Assembly (NCBI GenBank): GCA_900320285.1
Contig: ONRQ01000001.1
Span: forward strand, 111,004-175,003
Direction: 5' to 3'
Length of the DNA: 64,000 bases
Source of the DNA: an uncultured Eubacteriales bacterium
GTDB taxonomy: Bacteria > Bacillota > Clostridia > Peptostreptococcales > Anaerovoracaceae
This document shows, piece by piece, positions 7,955 to 14,981 of this stretch. The notes below the pieces were generated by a model, which was given only the letters and a program-made list of their open reading frames with translations, ran no database searches and was not told the origin of the DNA. The translations under genes and the position numbers were made by a program. The number at the start of each line of letters is the position of its first letter. The first letter of the stretch is position 1.

Positions 7955-9385
7955 CTATTTGTCGCCTTTGAGCATTTTTGCCTGCTCATGATACGGGATG
8001 TATTCATCGCCGCTGAAGTAGTTTCTGACAAGCTCTACGACTGTTCCCGAAAGAAGGAATACACCGATCAGGTTCGGGATAGCCATGAGTCCGTTGAATG
8101 TCTCGGCGACCTCCCAGATGACTCCGAGATCCATAGTAGCTCCGAGGATGGCTACCAGGGCATAGATGATCAGGAAAGGTTTTGCCGCCTTGCTTCCGAA
8201 GATGAATTCGGAGCAGCGTGTTCCGTAAAGTCCCCAGCCGAGTATGGTCGAGAACGCGAAGCAGCACATGGCCACAGCGGTGAATATCGATACCCAGCTT
8301 CCGTATGTATTTGTGAAGCCCTCGATCGTAAGCTCTGCGCCTGCCGGCTGTCCGTACTCGATCGACGCACGTCCGCATATGATGATCAGCGCTGTCATCG
8401 TGCAGATAACGATTGTGTCGACGAACACTTCAAAGATACCGAAAAATCCCTGTCTTACCGGGTGATTCACATCTGCGCTGGCATGAGCCATCGATCCTGT
8501 ACCGAGCCCGGCTTCGTTGGAGAAGATTCCTCTTGCGATACCCTTCTGTACGCTCAGGAACATGCTTCCGACAACTCCGCCCGTAACGCCCTTAGGGCTG
8601 AATGCTCCTTCAAATATGGATACGAAAGCGCCCGGAACATATTTGTAGTTGATTATGATAACGCCGAGGCCGAGGAGAATGTAGAAGACCGCCATGAACG
8701 GAACGAGCTTCTCTGTTACAGCTCCAATTCTCTGTACTCCGCCGATAAGTATGAACGCGATGAGTATAGCGAGCACAATGCCGATGATGAGGTTGAGAAG
8801 CTTGATTCCCGATGCTCCCATTACGTTGTACGATATGAGTGCAGTGTCGATCGATGTCGTGATCGTGTTTACCTGCGTCGCGTTTCCTGTGCCGAATACC
8901 GCGAGGATACCGAATATCGAGAAGATGGCTCCAAGCCACTTCCAGTTTTTGCCGAGGCCGTTCTTGATATAGTACATCGGTCCGCCGACATATGTACCTG
9001 TATCATCGATCTCTCTGAAGTGAACGGCAAGCGTTACTTCCGAGAACTTGGTGCACATGCCCAGTATTGCCGATATCCACATCCAGAAGACTGCTCCCGG
9101 ACCGCCGATCGCGAGTGCTCCTGCTACGCCGGCGATGTTGCCTGTACCGACCGTTGCTGCAAGCGCGGTGCAAAGCGCCTGGAACGGAGTGATCGCTCCC
9201 TCTTTCTTCTCGCCTTTTGTGAAGATCTTTCCGAAGGTCTCTTTCATTGCGAGTCCGAACTTCCTTATCTGAATGAATCCCGTACGGATGCTCAGATAGA
9301 GGCCGATACCCAGAATGCAGACCATTGCAGGAATGCCCCAGACAAAATTGTTGATTGCTGAATTGATGCTGATTAAGGTTTCCAT
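7955..9385 (-). CDS. Sodium:alanine (AGCS) symporter
   Basis: A 476-aa membrane protein of the alanine or glycine:cation symporter family, driving amino-acid uptake with Na+. Family motifs are GIGLYLSIRTGFIQIRKFG, TALAATVGTGNIAGVAGAL, GPGAVFWMWISAILGM, the VGGPMYYIKNGLG loop and RGIFSNEAGLGTGSMAHA. The true start is the ATG at 9385, six bases after AAGGAGC; the longer frame adds 20 residues that do not look like the family. A second AGCS gene lies at 24675-26129. Confidence 0.93.
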   Translation of the reverse strand: METLISINSAINNFVWGIPAMVCILGIGLYLSIRTGFIQIRKFGLAMKETFGKIFTKGEKKEGAITPFQALCTALAATVGTGNIAGVAGALAIGGPGAVFWMWISAILGMCTKFSEVTLAVHFREIDDTGTYVGGPMYYIKNGLGKNWKWLGAIFSIFGILAVFGTGNATQVNTITTSIDTALISYNVMGASGIKLLNLIIGIVLAILIAFILIGGVQRIGAVTEKLVPFMAVFYILLGLGVIIINYKYVPGAFVSIFEGAFSPKGVTGGVVGSMFLSVQKGIARGIFSNEAGLGTGSMAHASADVNHPVRQGFFGIFEVFVDTIVICTMTALIIICGRASIEYGQPAGAELTIEGFTNTYGSWVSIFTAVAMCCFAFSTILGWGLYGTRCSEFIFGSKAAKPFLIIYALVAILGATMDLGVIWEVAETFNGLMAIPNLIGVFLLSGTVVELVRNYFSGDEYIPYHEQAKMLKGDK

Positions 9386-9616
9386 TATTTGCTCCTTGCT
9401 CTGACGTATTTTTTTGCAACAGAAAAGAGAACGTGAGTGTATCAAAATACATCATGTTCTCTGCCCCAAGGTTTTCTGACTCCGCCGGGCATAAGCATTA
9501 CTGATGACTCAGACCCTGCGAAAAAGAAAAACCAATGTGAAAAATATCACAAAGGTGTTCCTCTCTTCAACCGTTGTTAAAATGTTAACAATAATAGTGC
9601 AAGAAGAAACATATTG
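9386..9616 (-). promoter_or_regulatory. Long leader of the alanine symporter gene
   Basis: A 231-base gap without a gene. Near its 3' end the transcript can fold AGAGAAC with GTTCTCT (9462-9456 and 9432-9426), with an inner TGTAT/ATACA helix, followed by TTTTCTG. At the far end GTTAACAATA and TATTGTTAAC (9584-9593 and 9612-9621) form a perfect 10-bp inverted repeat that includes the stop codon of the zincin gene. No known riboswitch core was recognised; glycine and lysine aptamers were considered. Confidence 0.35.
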
Positions 9617-10018
9617 TTAACCTCTGTTGCCTTCTTTCGTCTGCTCCCTGGCGTAAATCAGGTCTTTTATCTCTTCTCTGTCCTCATGCTCCAGTGAATC
9701 TGCTCCGTACATTCCTGCCAGATTTTCAAGGTGATGTCTGAACTCATGCCTTACTACTCCTCTTAGCCTGTCTTTCAGCTGTTCTTCTGACATCCAGGCA
9801 CAGGTCCGCGCAAAAGATCCGTAGTAAATTGTGATCCTGTTGCCCTGTCTTGATCTGGTGTATTCACCCATGATTACCAGATCTCCGTTTTCCGCATATG
9901 GAGACGGCTTGTAATCATCGGACAGCTGAACACCGTAATGAAGCTCCCTGAAGAAATCATCAGGAAGCTCTTCGCACACTTCATTGAGCATTTCATAAAA
10001 TCTGTCTATGTCGACCAT
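9617..10018 (-). CDS. Small zincin-like metallopeptidase
   Basis: A 133-aa cytoplasmic protein of the minimal zincin type. The zinc motif HEFRH (residues 91-95), followed by HLENLAGMYG, fits the HExxH family of possible zinc metallopeptidases found next to regulators. There is no signal peptide or membrane segment. The ATG follows GGAGAAAAG. The gene sits 12 bp after an XRE regulator and ends at an inverted repeat. The pairing of an HTH protein with a zincin recalls ImmR/ImmA-type control by proteolysis, but the substrate is unknown and the link is inference. Confidence 0.75.
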   Translation of the reverse strand: MVDIDRFYEMLNEVCEELPDDFFRELHYGVQLSDDYKPSPYAENGDLVIMGEYTRSRQGNRITIYYGSFARTCAWMSEEQLKDRLRGVVRHEFRHHLENLAGMYGADSLEHEDREEIKDLIYAREQTKEGNRG

Positions 10019-10030
10019 CAGACTTTTCTC

Positions 10031-10225
10031 CTATTCCTCCCAGAAAAGTTCGTCAAGGGTTTTTCCCAGCTCCCGGCATATCGCTATGCACAGGTTTATC
10101 GTGGGGTTGTAGTCACCCTTTTCTATTGCGCTTATCGTCTGCCTCGATACTCCTATCAGATCTGCCAGCTGCTGCTGTGAAAGATCTTTGGCAACGCGCG
10201 CTGATTTCATCTTAAGGTTTTTCAT
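10031..10225 (-). CDS. XRE-family transcriptional regulator
   Basis: A 64-aa helix-turn-helix protein consisting almost only of the DNA-binding domain. The Cro/CI-type HTH is KDLSQQQLADLIGVSRQTIS, followed by AIEKGDYNPTINLCIAICREL, and the ending LDELFWEE is common in this clade. The ATG at 10225 follows AAGGAGC; the frame continues upstream but without a good ribosome site. It lies between a membrane protein gene and a zincin gene in one operon. It is the likely binder of the palindrome at 10864-10881 (inference). Confidence 0.92.
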   Translation of the reverse strand: MKNLKMKSARVAKDLSQQQLADLIGVSRQTISAIEKGDYNPTINLCIAICRELGKTLDELFWEE

Positions 10226-10254
10226 AAGTGCTCCTTTGCCTGCATCTGATATTA

Positions 10255-10793
10255 TCACATATCATCTTCCGCCGCTTCTTCTTCAGCCATTTTGCGCTGT
10301 TTTATACCGAGCGTGATCATAATGATCACGAATGCCAGGCAGAAGAGCAGTGACGCGCACGGACCGAATGCGAGCTTGCCGTCCACAATCGCTCCATCTT
10401 TCAGACGGAAAATCCCGAGATCGCATTGCATACTATGACGATCCACATAACAGCGCGGTACGTCCTTGTATCGGTTCCTACACCGAAGTATGAATCGTTC
10501 TTTATGCAGTAGAGCGCGTATACCATGATACCAACGAGGATAATGAAGAATATTGCAAGAGTACGGCTGACCGGAAGTGTTTCAAACGCGTCTAAACTTT
10601 CAATGAGAAGGTCAAGTGTCAAAAGCCCGAGAAATGTGAAACATGCATATTTGTAGCCTCTGCCCCTTACGAGCTCCTGCCTTTCGTCGAATGTACCCTT
10701 CATGCTTTTCTTGCTGAACTTCCAGACCAGAGCGAATATTATCAAAGCGGTCACGATGCCGAATGCCAGACCTGCTGCATAACTTGTACTCAT
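10255..10793 (-). pseudogene. Membrane protein next to XRE regulator, frameshifted
   Basis: Two overlapping reading frames make one protein of about 179 aa when a single base is added. The first (from ATG 10793) starts STSYAAGLAFGIVTALI, has the cytoplasmic FDERQELVRGRGYKYA segment and four helices, then stops after CNAISGFSV. The second continues RLKDGAIVDGKLAFGP with a last helix and a charged tail (MAEEEAAEDDM). The break is in a run of four T (minus strand; 10409-10412). One extra T would read GFFRLKDG through. A real frameshift or a sequencing error are both possible. The DERQ segment followed by helices is typical of small membrane proteins paired with XRE regulators; the function is unknown. 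Confidence 0.7.
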
Positions 10794-10840
10794 GATGTTA
10801 CCTCCTCCGGGACGGCATCCTTTCCATCCCTTGCGAGGTC

Positions 10841-10881
10841 ATAATACACTCTGAATAGCAATATGTCAAATATATTTGACA
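10841..10881 (-). promoter_or_regulatory. Promoter with perfect 18-bp palindromic operator
   Basis: On the minus strand TTGACA (10869-10864) and TATTAT (10846-10841) are 17 bases apart, close to consensus. The -35 box is one end of a perfect palindrome TGTCAAATATATTTGACA at 10864-10881. The arrangement suggests autoregulation by the XRE protein of this operon. Confidence 0.75.
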
Positions 10882-10930
10882 AAAAAGATAAAATATTTTT
10901 CATTTTGACCACAATAACTGCAATAACTGA

Positions 10931-10956
10931 AAAGCGGGTCTGTAAAGACCCGCTTC
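10931..10956 (-). terminator. Rho-independent terminator of the beta-helix protein gene
   Basis: On the minus strand AGCGGGTCT-TTAC-AGACCCGCT (9-bp stem, 10954-10933) is followed by TTTC, 17 bases past the stop codon at 10971. Confidence 0.8.
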
Positions 10957-10970
10957 ATTATTGTATTTCA

Positions 10971-12473
10971 TCAGTTGTTGTTATCAGGTTTTTCAGGTGG
11001 CTCGCCGCTTGGAGGGTTTCCTCCAGGTGCCCCGTTTCCATCAGGTTTTTCAGGCGGCTGACCGCTCGGAGGGTTTCCTCCAGGGCCGCCGTTTCCATCC
11101 GGTTTTTCAGGCGGTTCACCGCTTGGTGGGTTTCCTCCCGGGCCGCCGTTTCCATCCGGAGCCCCGCTGGCAGAATCGCTGCCGGTGCTTATGTCAAAGG
11201 CCTCACCTGTCGATGCGGATCCTGCGGAGTATTCCTTACCGTCCACATTGAGTTTATGTCCGTTCAGATCGATCGCAGAGCCTTTGCTTACTGTGAGTCC
11301 TGAAACATATGAGTCGGCTGTCAGCGTCCATGTGCTTCCGTCTTCTATCTCTACATATACGTCTCCACTCTGTCCGCTGCTGTTGATCGCGCCTGTGAAT
11401 GCCGATGAACCTTTAAGATAGAGATTGAGGGTTGAAACGTCATCGACAAGCATGTCGCCGTTGATGACCTGTCCCGATGCGGTCATGTTCACCTTGCCGC
11501 CGTTGGAGCCTTCATTGCCCCATCCTGCAGCCTCAGCTCTCAGGAAGACGCCTTCTGCGTCTTCATTGGTTATTTCTGTTCCGCTCAGGCTGATCTCGGT
11601 AGCTGTGTTATTCACGAAGAATATGTCTCCGTTCTTGTTGGTGATGCTGCCGCCGCTTGCAGTGAATGACGATGTGCCCACTGCCGCGTCTCCCGACATA
11701 GACTGATAGATCATGACAGCCTGGTAGTAGTCGGATTTGTCGCTGTTCTTGGTATTGTTATCTGCGATCAGCGTATCGTTGTTAAGCGTGACTGAGTTTT
11801 TGCCTTCTATTACGATGCCCTGAGAGGCTGTCGACTCCATATATGCATCGCTGACTGTGATGTCTGCTGTTGAGTAGACGACCGGCGAACCCATTCCCGT
11901 TGTCTTGTAATACCCTTTTGATACGTTTACGGTACCGCCTCCGCGGTCAGATCTTATAGCTGCTGATGAGCGGCCGGAAGTATTGATCGTGAGGTTTTCG
12001 GCGTTCATCGTGCCGCCGCCTGTGGTCATAATGCCCCCGGAGCAGTTGCCCTGTGTCTCGATCACCGAATCAGCTATATTCACGGTCGTACCTTCTCCGT
12101 ATGAGAACACCGCATTTGCATGTGTACCGTTCGTCTCGATGAGCGAATTCTTTATGGTCAGGGTTCCTTTTTCGGTAGTGAAGACCGCGGAGTTTTCACC
12201 GTAGAAGTCTGCTTCATCTCCGTCAGCCTCGCCTGTTTTTGTCACGCCAATATTGGAGTATGTGGCTTCTTCGCCGCTTGCTTCTATGGCGTGCTCACCA
12301 TCCGCATCATTTGAGATTGTCTCGTTGACGGTGATGTCTTCTTTAGTCAGGTAATCTGCTGCATCTGCGGCGGTGTCACCTGCTGACTGACCGGCACATG
12401 CGCACAGTCCATATATCATCGTGGATGCAATAATGCATGCCAGCATCTTTTTCATTCTTTTGTGTTTTTTCAT
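10971..12473 (-). CDS. Secreted beta-helix lipoprotein with Pro/Gly-rich repeat tail
   Basis: A 500-aa exported protein of unknown role. The N-terminus is a lipoprotein-like signal (KKMLACIIASTMIYGLCACAG) with a possible lipobox ending at Cys. Residues 60-410 are a regular series of short beta strands rich in Thr, Asn, Ser and Gly (for example TTEKGTLTIKNSLIETNG, GGTVNVSKGYY), as in right-handed parallel beta-helix adhesins and carbohydrate-binding proteins. The tail has three tandem 19-residue units of the type PDGNGGPGGNPPSGEPPEK, probably a flexible spacer. There is no sortase motif. The ATG follows GGAGGAGAGGAGA. It is transcribed alone. Confidence 0.75.
   Translation of the reverse strand: MKKHKRMKKMLACIIASTMIYGLCACAGQSAGDTAADAADYLTKEDITVNETISNDADGEHAIEASGEEATYSNIGVTKTGEADGDEADFYGENSAVFTTEKGTLTIKNSLIETNGTHANAVFSYGEGTTVNIADSVIETQGNCSGGIMTTGGGTMNAENLTINTSGRSSAAIRSDRGGGTVNVSKGYYKTTGMGSPVVYSTADITVSDAYMESTASQGIVIEGKNSVTLNNDTLIADNNTKNSDKSDYYQAVMIYQSMSGDAAVGTSSFTASGGSITNKNGDIFFVNNTATEISLSGTEITNEDAEGVFLRAEAAGWGNEGSNGGKVNMTASGQVINGDMLVDDVSTLNLYLKGSSAFTGAINSSGQSGDVYVEIEDGSTWTLTADSYVSGLTVSKGSAIDLNGHKLNVDGKEYSAGSASTGEAFDISTGSDSASGAPDGNGGPGGNPPSGEPPEKPDGNGGPGGNPPSGQPPEKPDGNGAPGGNPPSGEPPEKPDNNN
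10986..11156. repeat. Three tandem 57-bp repeats in the beta-helix gene
   Basis: Three adjacent 57-bp units encode near-identical 19-residue Pro/Gly/Asn-rich blocks. The differences are few: one Gly to Ala, one Glu to Gln and scattered silent changes. This makes a likely site of copy-number change between strains. Confidence 0.9.
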
Positions 12474-12540
12474 TGCCGGGTCTCCTCTCCTCCCTGGTCT
12501 TGCTTACAAGCGTATATTAGACCCGTATACTTAAACGAAC

Positions 12541-12569
12541 TTTAAAAGCCGGGGCTTTTCTGCCCCGGC
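12541..12569 (-). terminator. Rho-independent terminator of the citrate synthase-like gene
   Basis: On the minus strand GCCGGGGC-AGAAAA-GCCCCGGC (12569-12548) is followed by TTTTAAAG, seven bases after the stop codon. Confidence 0.88.
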
Positions 12570-12576
12570 AATCAGC

Positions 12577-13989
12577 TTACTGCTGCATAGTCATGAATTC
12601 GTTGACCTTGTTGTATATCTCGGCAGCACCTATCTCTGCCACACGGCCTGATGCATATTCGGCATCCACCCAGTCCTTGATGAAGATAACGACTGCACTG
12701 TGCTTGTTGACCTGCTTGTCGCCCTTGAGACCGTAGCTCGCGTTGAGCCAGTGAGCGATGCCTGCGGCTCCGGAGCTCTGGCTTACGTTGACCAGAGGCG
12801 GGCGCTTCAGGAACTTCTCGGTGTCGAAGATATTGTAGATCTCTTCGTTCTTGAGGAGCCCGTCGGCATGTATGCCGGCTCTTGTAACGTTGAAATTCGC
12901 ACCTGCAAACGGTGTCTGAGGAGGCAGTGTGTAGCCTACATTCTGCTCGTAGTATCTGGCAAGGTCAGTGATGACCGTTGTATCCATTCCGTCGAGAGTC
13001 CCCTTCAGCTGTGCGTACTCGAACACCATAGCCTCAAGAGGAATATTGCCCGTTCTCTCTCCTATACCGAAGAGAGTGCAGTTTACGGCACCGCAGCCAT
13101 ATAGCCATGCTGTAGCCGCATTGACCACTGCCTTGTAGAAATCGTTGTGACCGTGCCACTCGAGCCATGCGCTCGGTACTCTCGCATATTCGTGAAGACC
13201 GTAGATGATGCCCGGTACTGATCTAGGAAGAGCAACTCCAGGGTACGGCACTCCGAATCCCATGGTGTCGCATACTCTGACCTTTGCGGTCATGCCTTCC
13301 TCCGCGGCCATATCCTGAATGGCGCTGACGAAAGGAACTACAAATCCGTAGAAGTCTGCCCTTGTTACATCCTCAAGATGGCAGCGCGGTGTGATGCCTG
13401 CCTCGAACGCATCATATACGATCGACAGGTAATGATCTATCGCCTGCTTGCGGGACATGCCGAGCTTGTAGAATATATGGTAGTCGGAGCAGCTGGTCAG
13501 AATACCCGTCTCCTTTACACCCATCTCTTTTACGATCTTGAAGTCTTCCTTTTTGGCTCTGATCCATGTTGTGATCTGCGGGAATTCGAGCCCGAGATCC
13601 TGGCAGGCCCTTATTGCTTCCTTATCCCTGTCCGAATAGGTGAAGAACTCGGTTTGTCTGATTATTCCCTTAGGGCCTGAGAGCTTTGACATCATTTTAA
13701 AGATCTCGACGATCTGCTTGGTCGTGTAAGGTTCTCTCGACTGCTGGCCATCGCGGAATGTGGAGTCAGTTATGTATACCTGATCAGGCATACCGAACGG
13801 GCTTGTTCTGAAGTTGAAGCCCACTTTTGGAATCTCAGTATATTCGAAGAATTCACGATAAAGATTAGGATCGGGAATATCCTGGACCTCGTAGTGATGG
13901 TTTTCCATCTCAAGAAGATTGGTCTTCTCGTTAAGTCTGGTCCTCCTTTTGATGATATCTTCCATTTCTATCTCATCCCTTGTTTTCAT
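12577..13989 (-). CDS. Re-type citrate synthase / homocitrate synthase-like HMGL enzyme
   Basis: A 470-aa TIM-barrel enzyme of the HMGL family (isopropylmalate and homocitrate synthases), joining acetyl-CoA to a 2-oxoacid. The catalytic start of the barrel is ITDSTFRDGQQSRE; HGHNDFYKAVVNAATAWLYG carries the metal-binding HxH-type motif, and FGIGERTGNIPLEAM follows. The N-terminal extension and the lack of a leucine-binding domain resemble the Re-citrate synthases of Clostridia such as C. kluyveri. Aconitase and isocitrate dehydrogenase occur elsewhere in the window, while no Si-type citrate synthase is seen, which supports that role. Homocitrate synthase remains possible. The ATG at 13989 follows GGAGG by 8 bases. 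Confidence 0.75.
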   Translation of the reverse strand: MKTRDEIEMEDIIKRRTRLNEKTNLLEMENHHYEVQDIPDPNLYREFFEYTEIPKVGFNFRTSPFGMPDQVYITDSTFRDGQQSREPYTTKQIVEIFKMMSKLSGPKGIIRQTEFFTYSDRDKEAIRACQDLGLEFPQITTWIRAKKEDFKIVKEMGVKETGILTSCSDYHIFYKLGMSRKQAIDHYLSIVYDAFEAGITPRCHLEDVTRADFYGFVVPFVSAIQDMAAEEGMTAKVRVCDTMGFGVPYPGVALPRSVPGIIYGLHEYARVPSAWLEWHGHNDFYKAVVNAATAWLYGCGAVNCTLFGIGERTGNIPLEAMVFEYAQLKGTLDGMDTTVITDLARYYEQNVGYTLPPQTPFAGANFNVTRAGIHADGLLKNEEIYNIFDTEKFLKRPPLVNVSQSSGAAGIAHWLNASYGLKGDKQVNKHSAVVIFIKDWVDAEYASGRVAEIGAAEIYNKVNEFMTMQQ

Positions 13990-14043
13990 AACCTTAGCCT
14001 CCAGCATTTGATATGTTGCAGTTGAAGTCAGTTTAACGTCTAA

Positions 14044-14085
14044 AATGTATACATGTATTTTATGCTGTCAGCGGTGGCAGGTCAA
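14044..14085 (-). promoter_or_regulatory. Promoter of the citrate synthase-like gene with GTATAC palindrome
   Basis: On the minus strand TTGACC (14085-14080) and TAAAAT (14062-14057) are 17 bases apart. The palindrome TGTATACA (14046-14053) lies at the expected start point, inside a wider symmetric stretch TAAAAT...ATTTTA. A second TGTATACA is at 14222-14229. The same core sits over the start point of the GntR gene at 53805-53814. Confidence 0.65.
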
Positions 14086-14140
14086 TCTGTTTTTTCTTGT
14101 TTTTCTTGATTTTTCAGCATTTGTCGCATTTACACAAAGA

Positions 14141-14167
14141 AAAAAGAGGCTCCGGGCACCTCTTTGT
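14141..14167 (-). terminator. Rho-independent terminator after the flavodoxin-like gene
   Basis: On the minus strand AAAGAGG and CCTCTTT (14165-14159 and 14149-14143) flank a nine-base loop and are followed by TTTCTTTG. It lies about 65 bases past the stop of the gene at 14232. Confidence 0.7.
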
Positions 14168-14231
14168 TTATTTTTGAGTTTTTGTTTTTATTGCCTTTTA
14201 AGAAGCTAAATCACCTTATATTGTATACATT

Positions 14232-14888
14232 TTACAAAAACCACTCGGATCTTCTCCTCAGAACGCTCATCTTGTTGAACACTCCCTGTGCTACAGCAGC
14301 TGCTTTTGGAGAGATCCTGCTTATTTTATGTATAGGCATCCTGCCGCTCACCTCTACAGGCATAGGCTTTATCCTTAGCTCTTCGATCTCACAGCCGGCG
14401 AGCCTCTTGATCTTTTCGGATGCCGCCTTGCTGAAATCCATAATGGCTTCCCTGTCGATTGCCGGTGCCATGCTTCTGGCACTGCCCCTTCTGGCCATGT
14501 AGCTGACCATGAAGGCTCCCGCGCCTATGGCCTTGAAACCGCACTCCTCAGTCAGTCTTTTCAGCTCAAACAGAGCGTTCCCGTACTTGCGTCCGCCATA
14601 CGAAACGGCTGCGAGGGTCATGGCCCCGTTGCCGTCTATATTATGCATGGCTCTGGCTGCCGGCAGAGGAATCTTTCCAACATAAACAGGCATGCCTATG
14701 ACAGCCACAGTTTCATCGTCAAACGCGATACCGCGGCTCTCTTCCCTAAGCATGTCATAACACTCGACACTGACGTCGAGGGGACTGCATTCGTCGAGAA
14801 TGGCTCCTATTTTCCGTGCCAGAGCTTCGGTCATCAATTCCGTGCCCCCGGCCGGGCTGTAATAGATTCCAATGACTTTTCTGATCAT
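14232..14888 (-). CDS. Flavodoxin-like protein
   Basis: A protein of about 218 aa with a flavodoxin fold. The FMN phosphate loop is the early IYYSPAGGTELMTEALARKI, and VIGMPVYVGKIPLPAARAM is the second binding loop. It resembles the N-terminal half of EFR1-type flavodoxin/ferredoxin proteins, but the C-terminal part has no CxxCxxC cluster, so an iron-sulfur domain is absent. A TTG start at 14906 is also possible because AAGGA lies just before it; the ATG at 14888 matches the usual family N-terminus but lacks a clear ribosome site. It appears to be a single-gene unit. The redox partner is unknown. Confidence 0.7.
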   Translation of the reverse strand: MIRKVIGIYYSPAGGTELMTEALARKIGAILDECSPLDVSVECYDMLREESRGIAFDDETVAVIGMPVYVGKIPLPAARAMHNIDGNGAMTLAAVSYGGRKYGNALFELKRLTEECGFKAIGAGAFMVSYMARRGSARSMAPAIDREAIMDFSKAASEKIKRLAGCEIEELRIKPMPVEVSGRMPIHKISRISPKAAAVAQGVFNKMSVLRRRSEWFL

Positions 14889-14981
14889 AATAGTTTGCCG
14901 ATGCAAATCATCCTTACTGACTGACCGTACAAAGAGATTGTAACACTATACAGTATCTGTTATTCGTTGAATATGTGAATT

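Noticed and set aside
7925-9361. Long plus-strand frame (478 codons) opposite the alanine symporter
   Set aside because: Antisense of a recognised symporter; the product is Cys/Arg/Glu-rich and not protein-like.
9386-9616. Glycine or lysine riboswitch before the alanine symporter
   Set aside because: The conserved aptamer cores of these classes are absent.
14232-14888. EFR1-type flavodoxin/ferredoxin fusion
   Set aside because: The C-terminal half has no CxxCxxC clusters, so only the flavodoxin part is supported.
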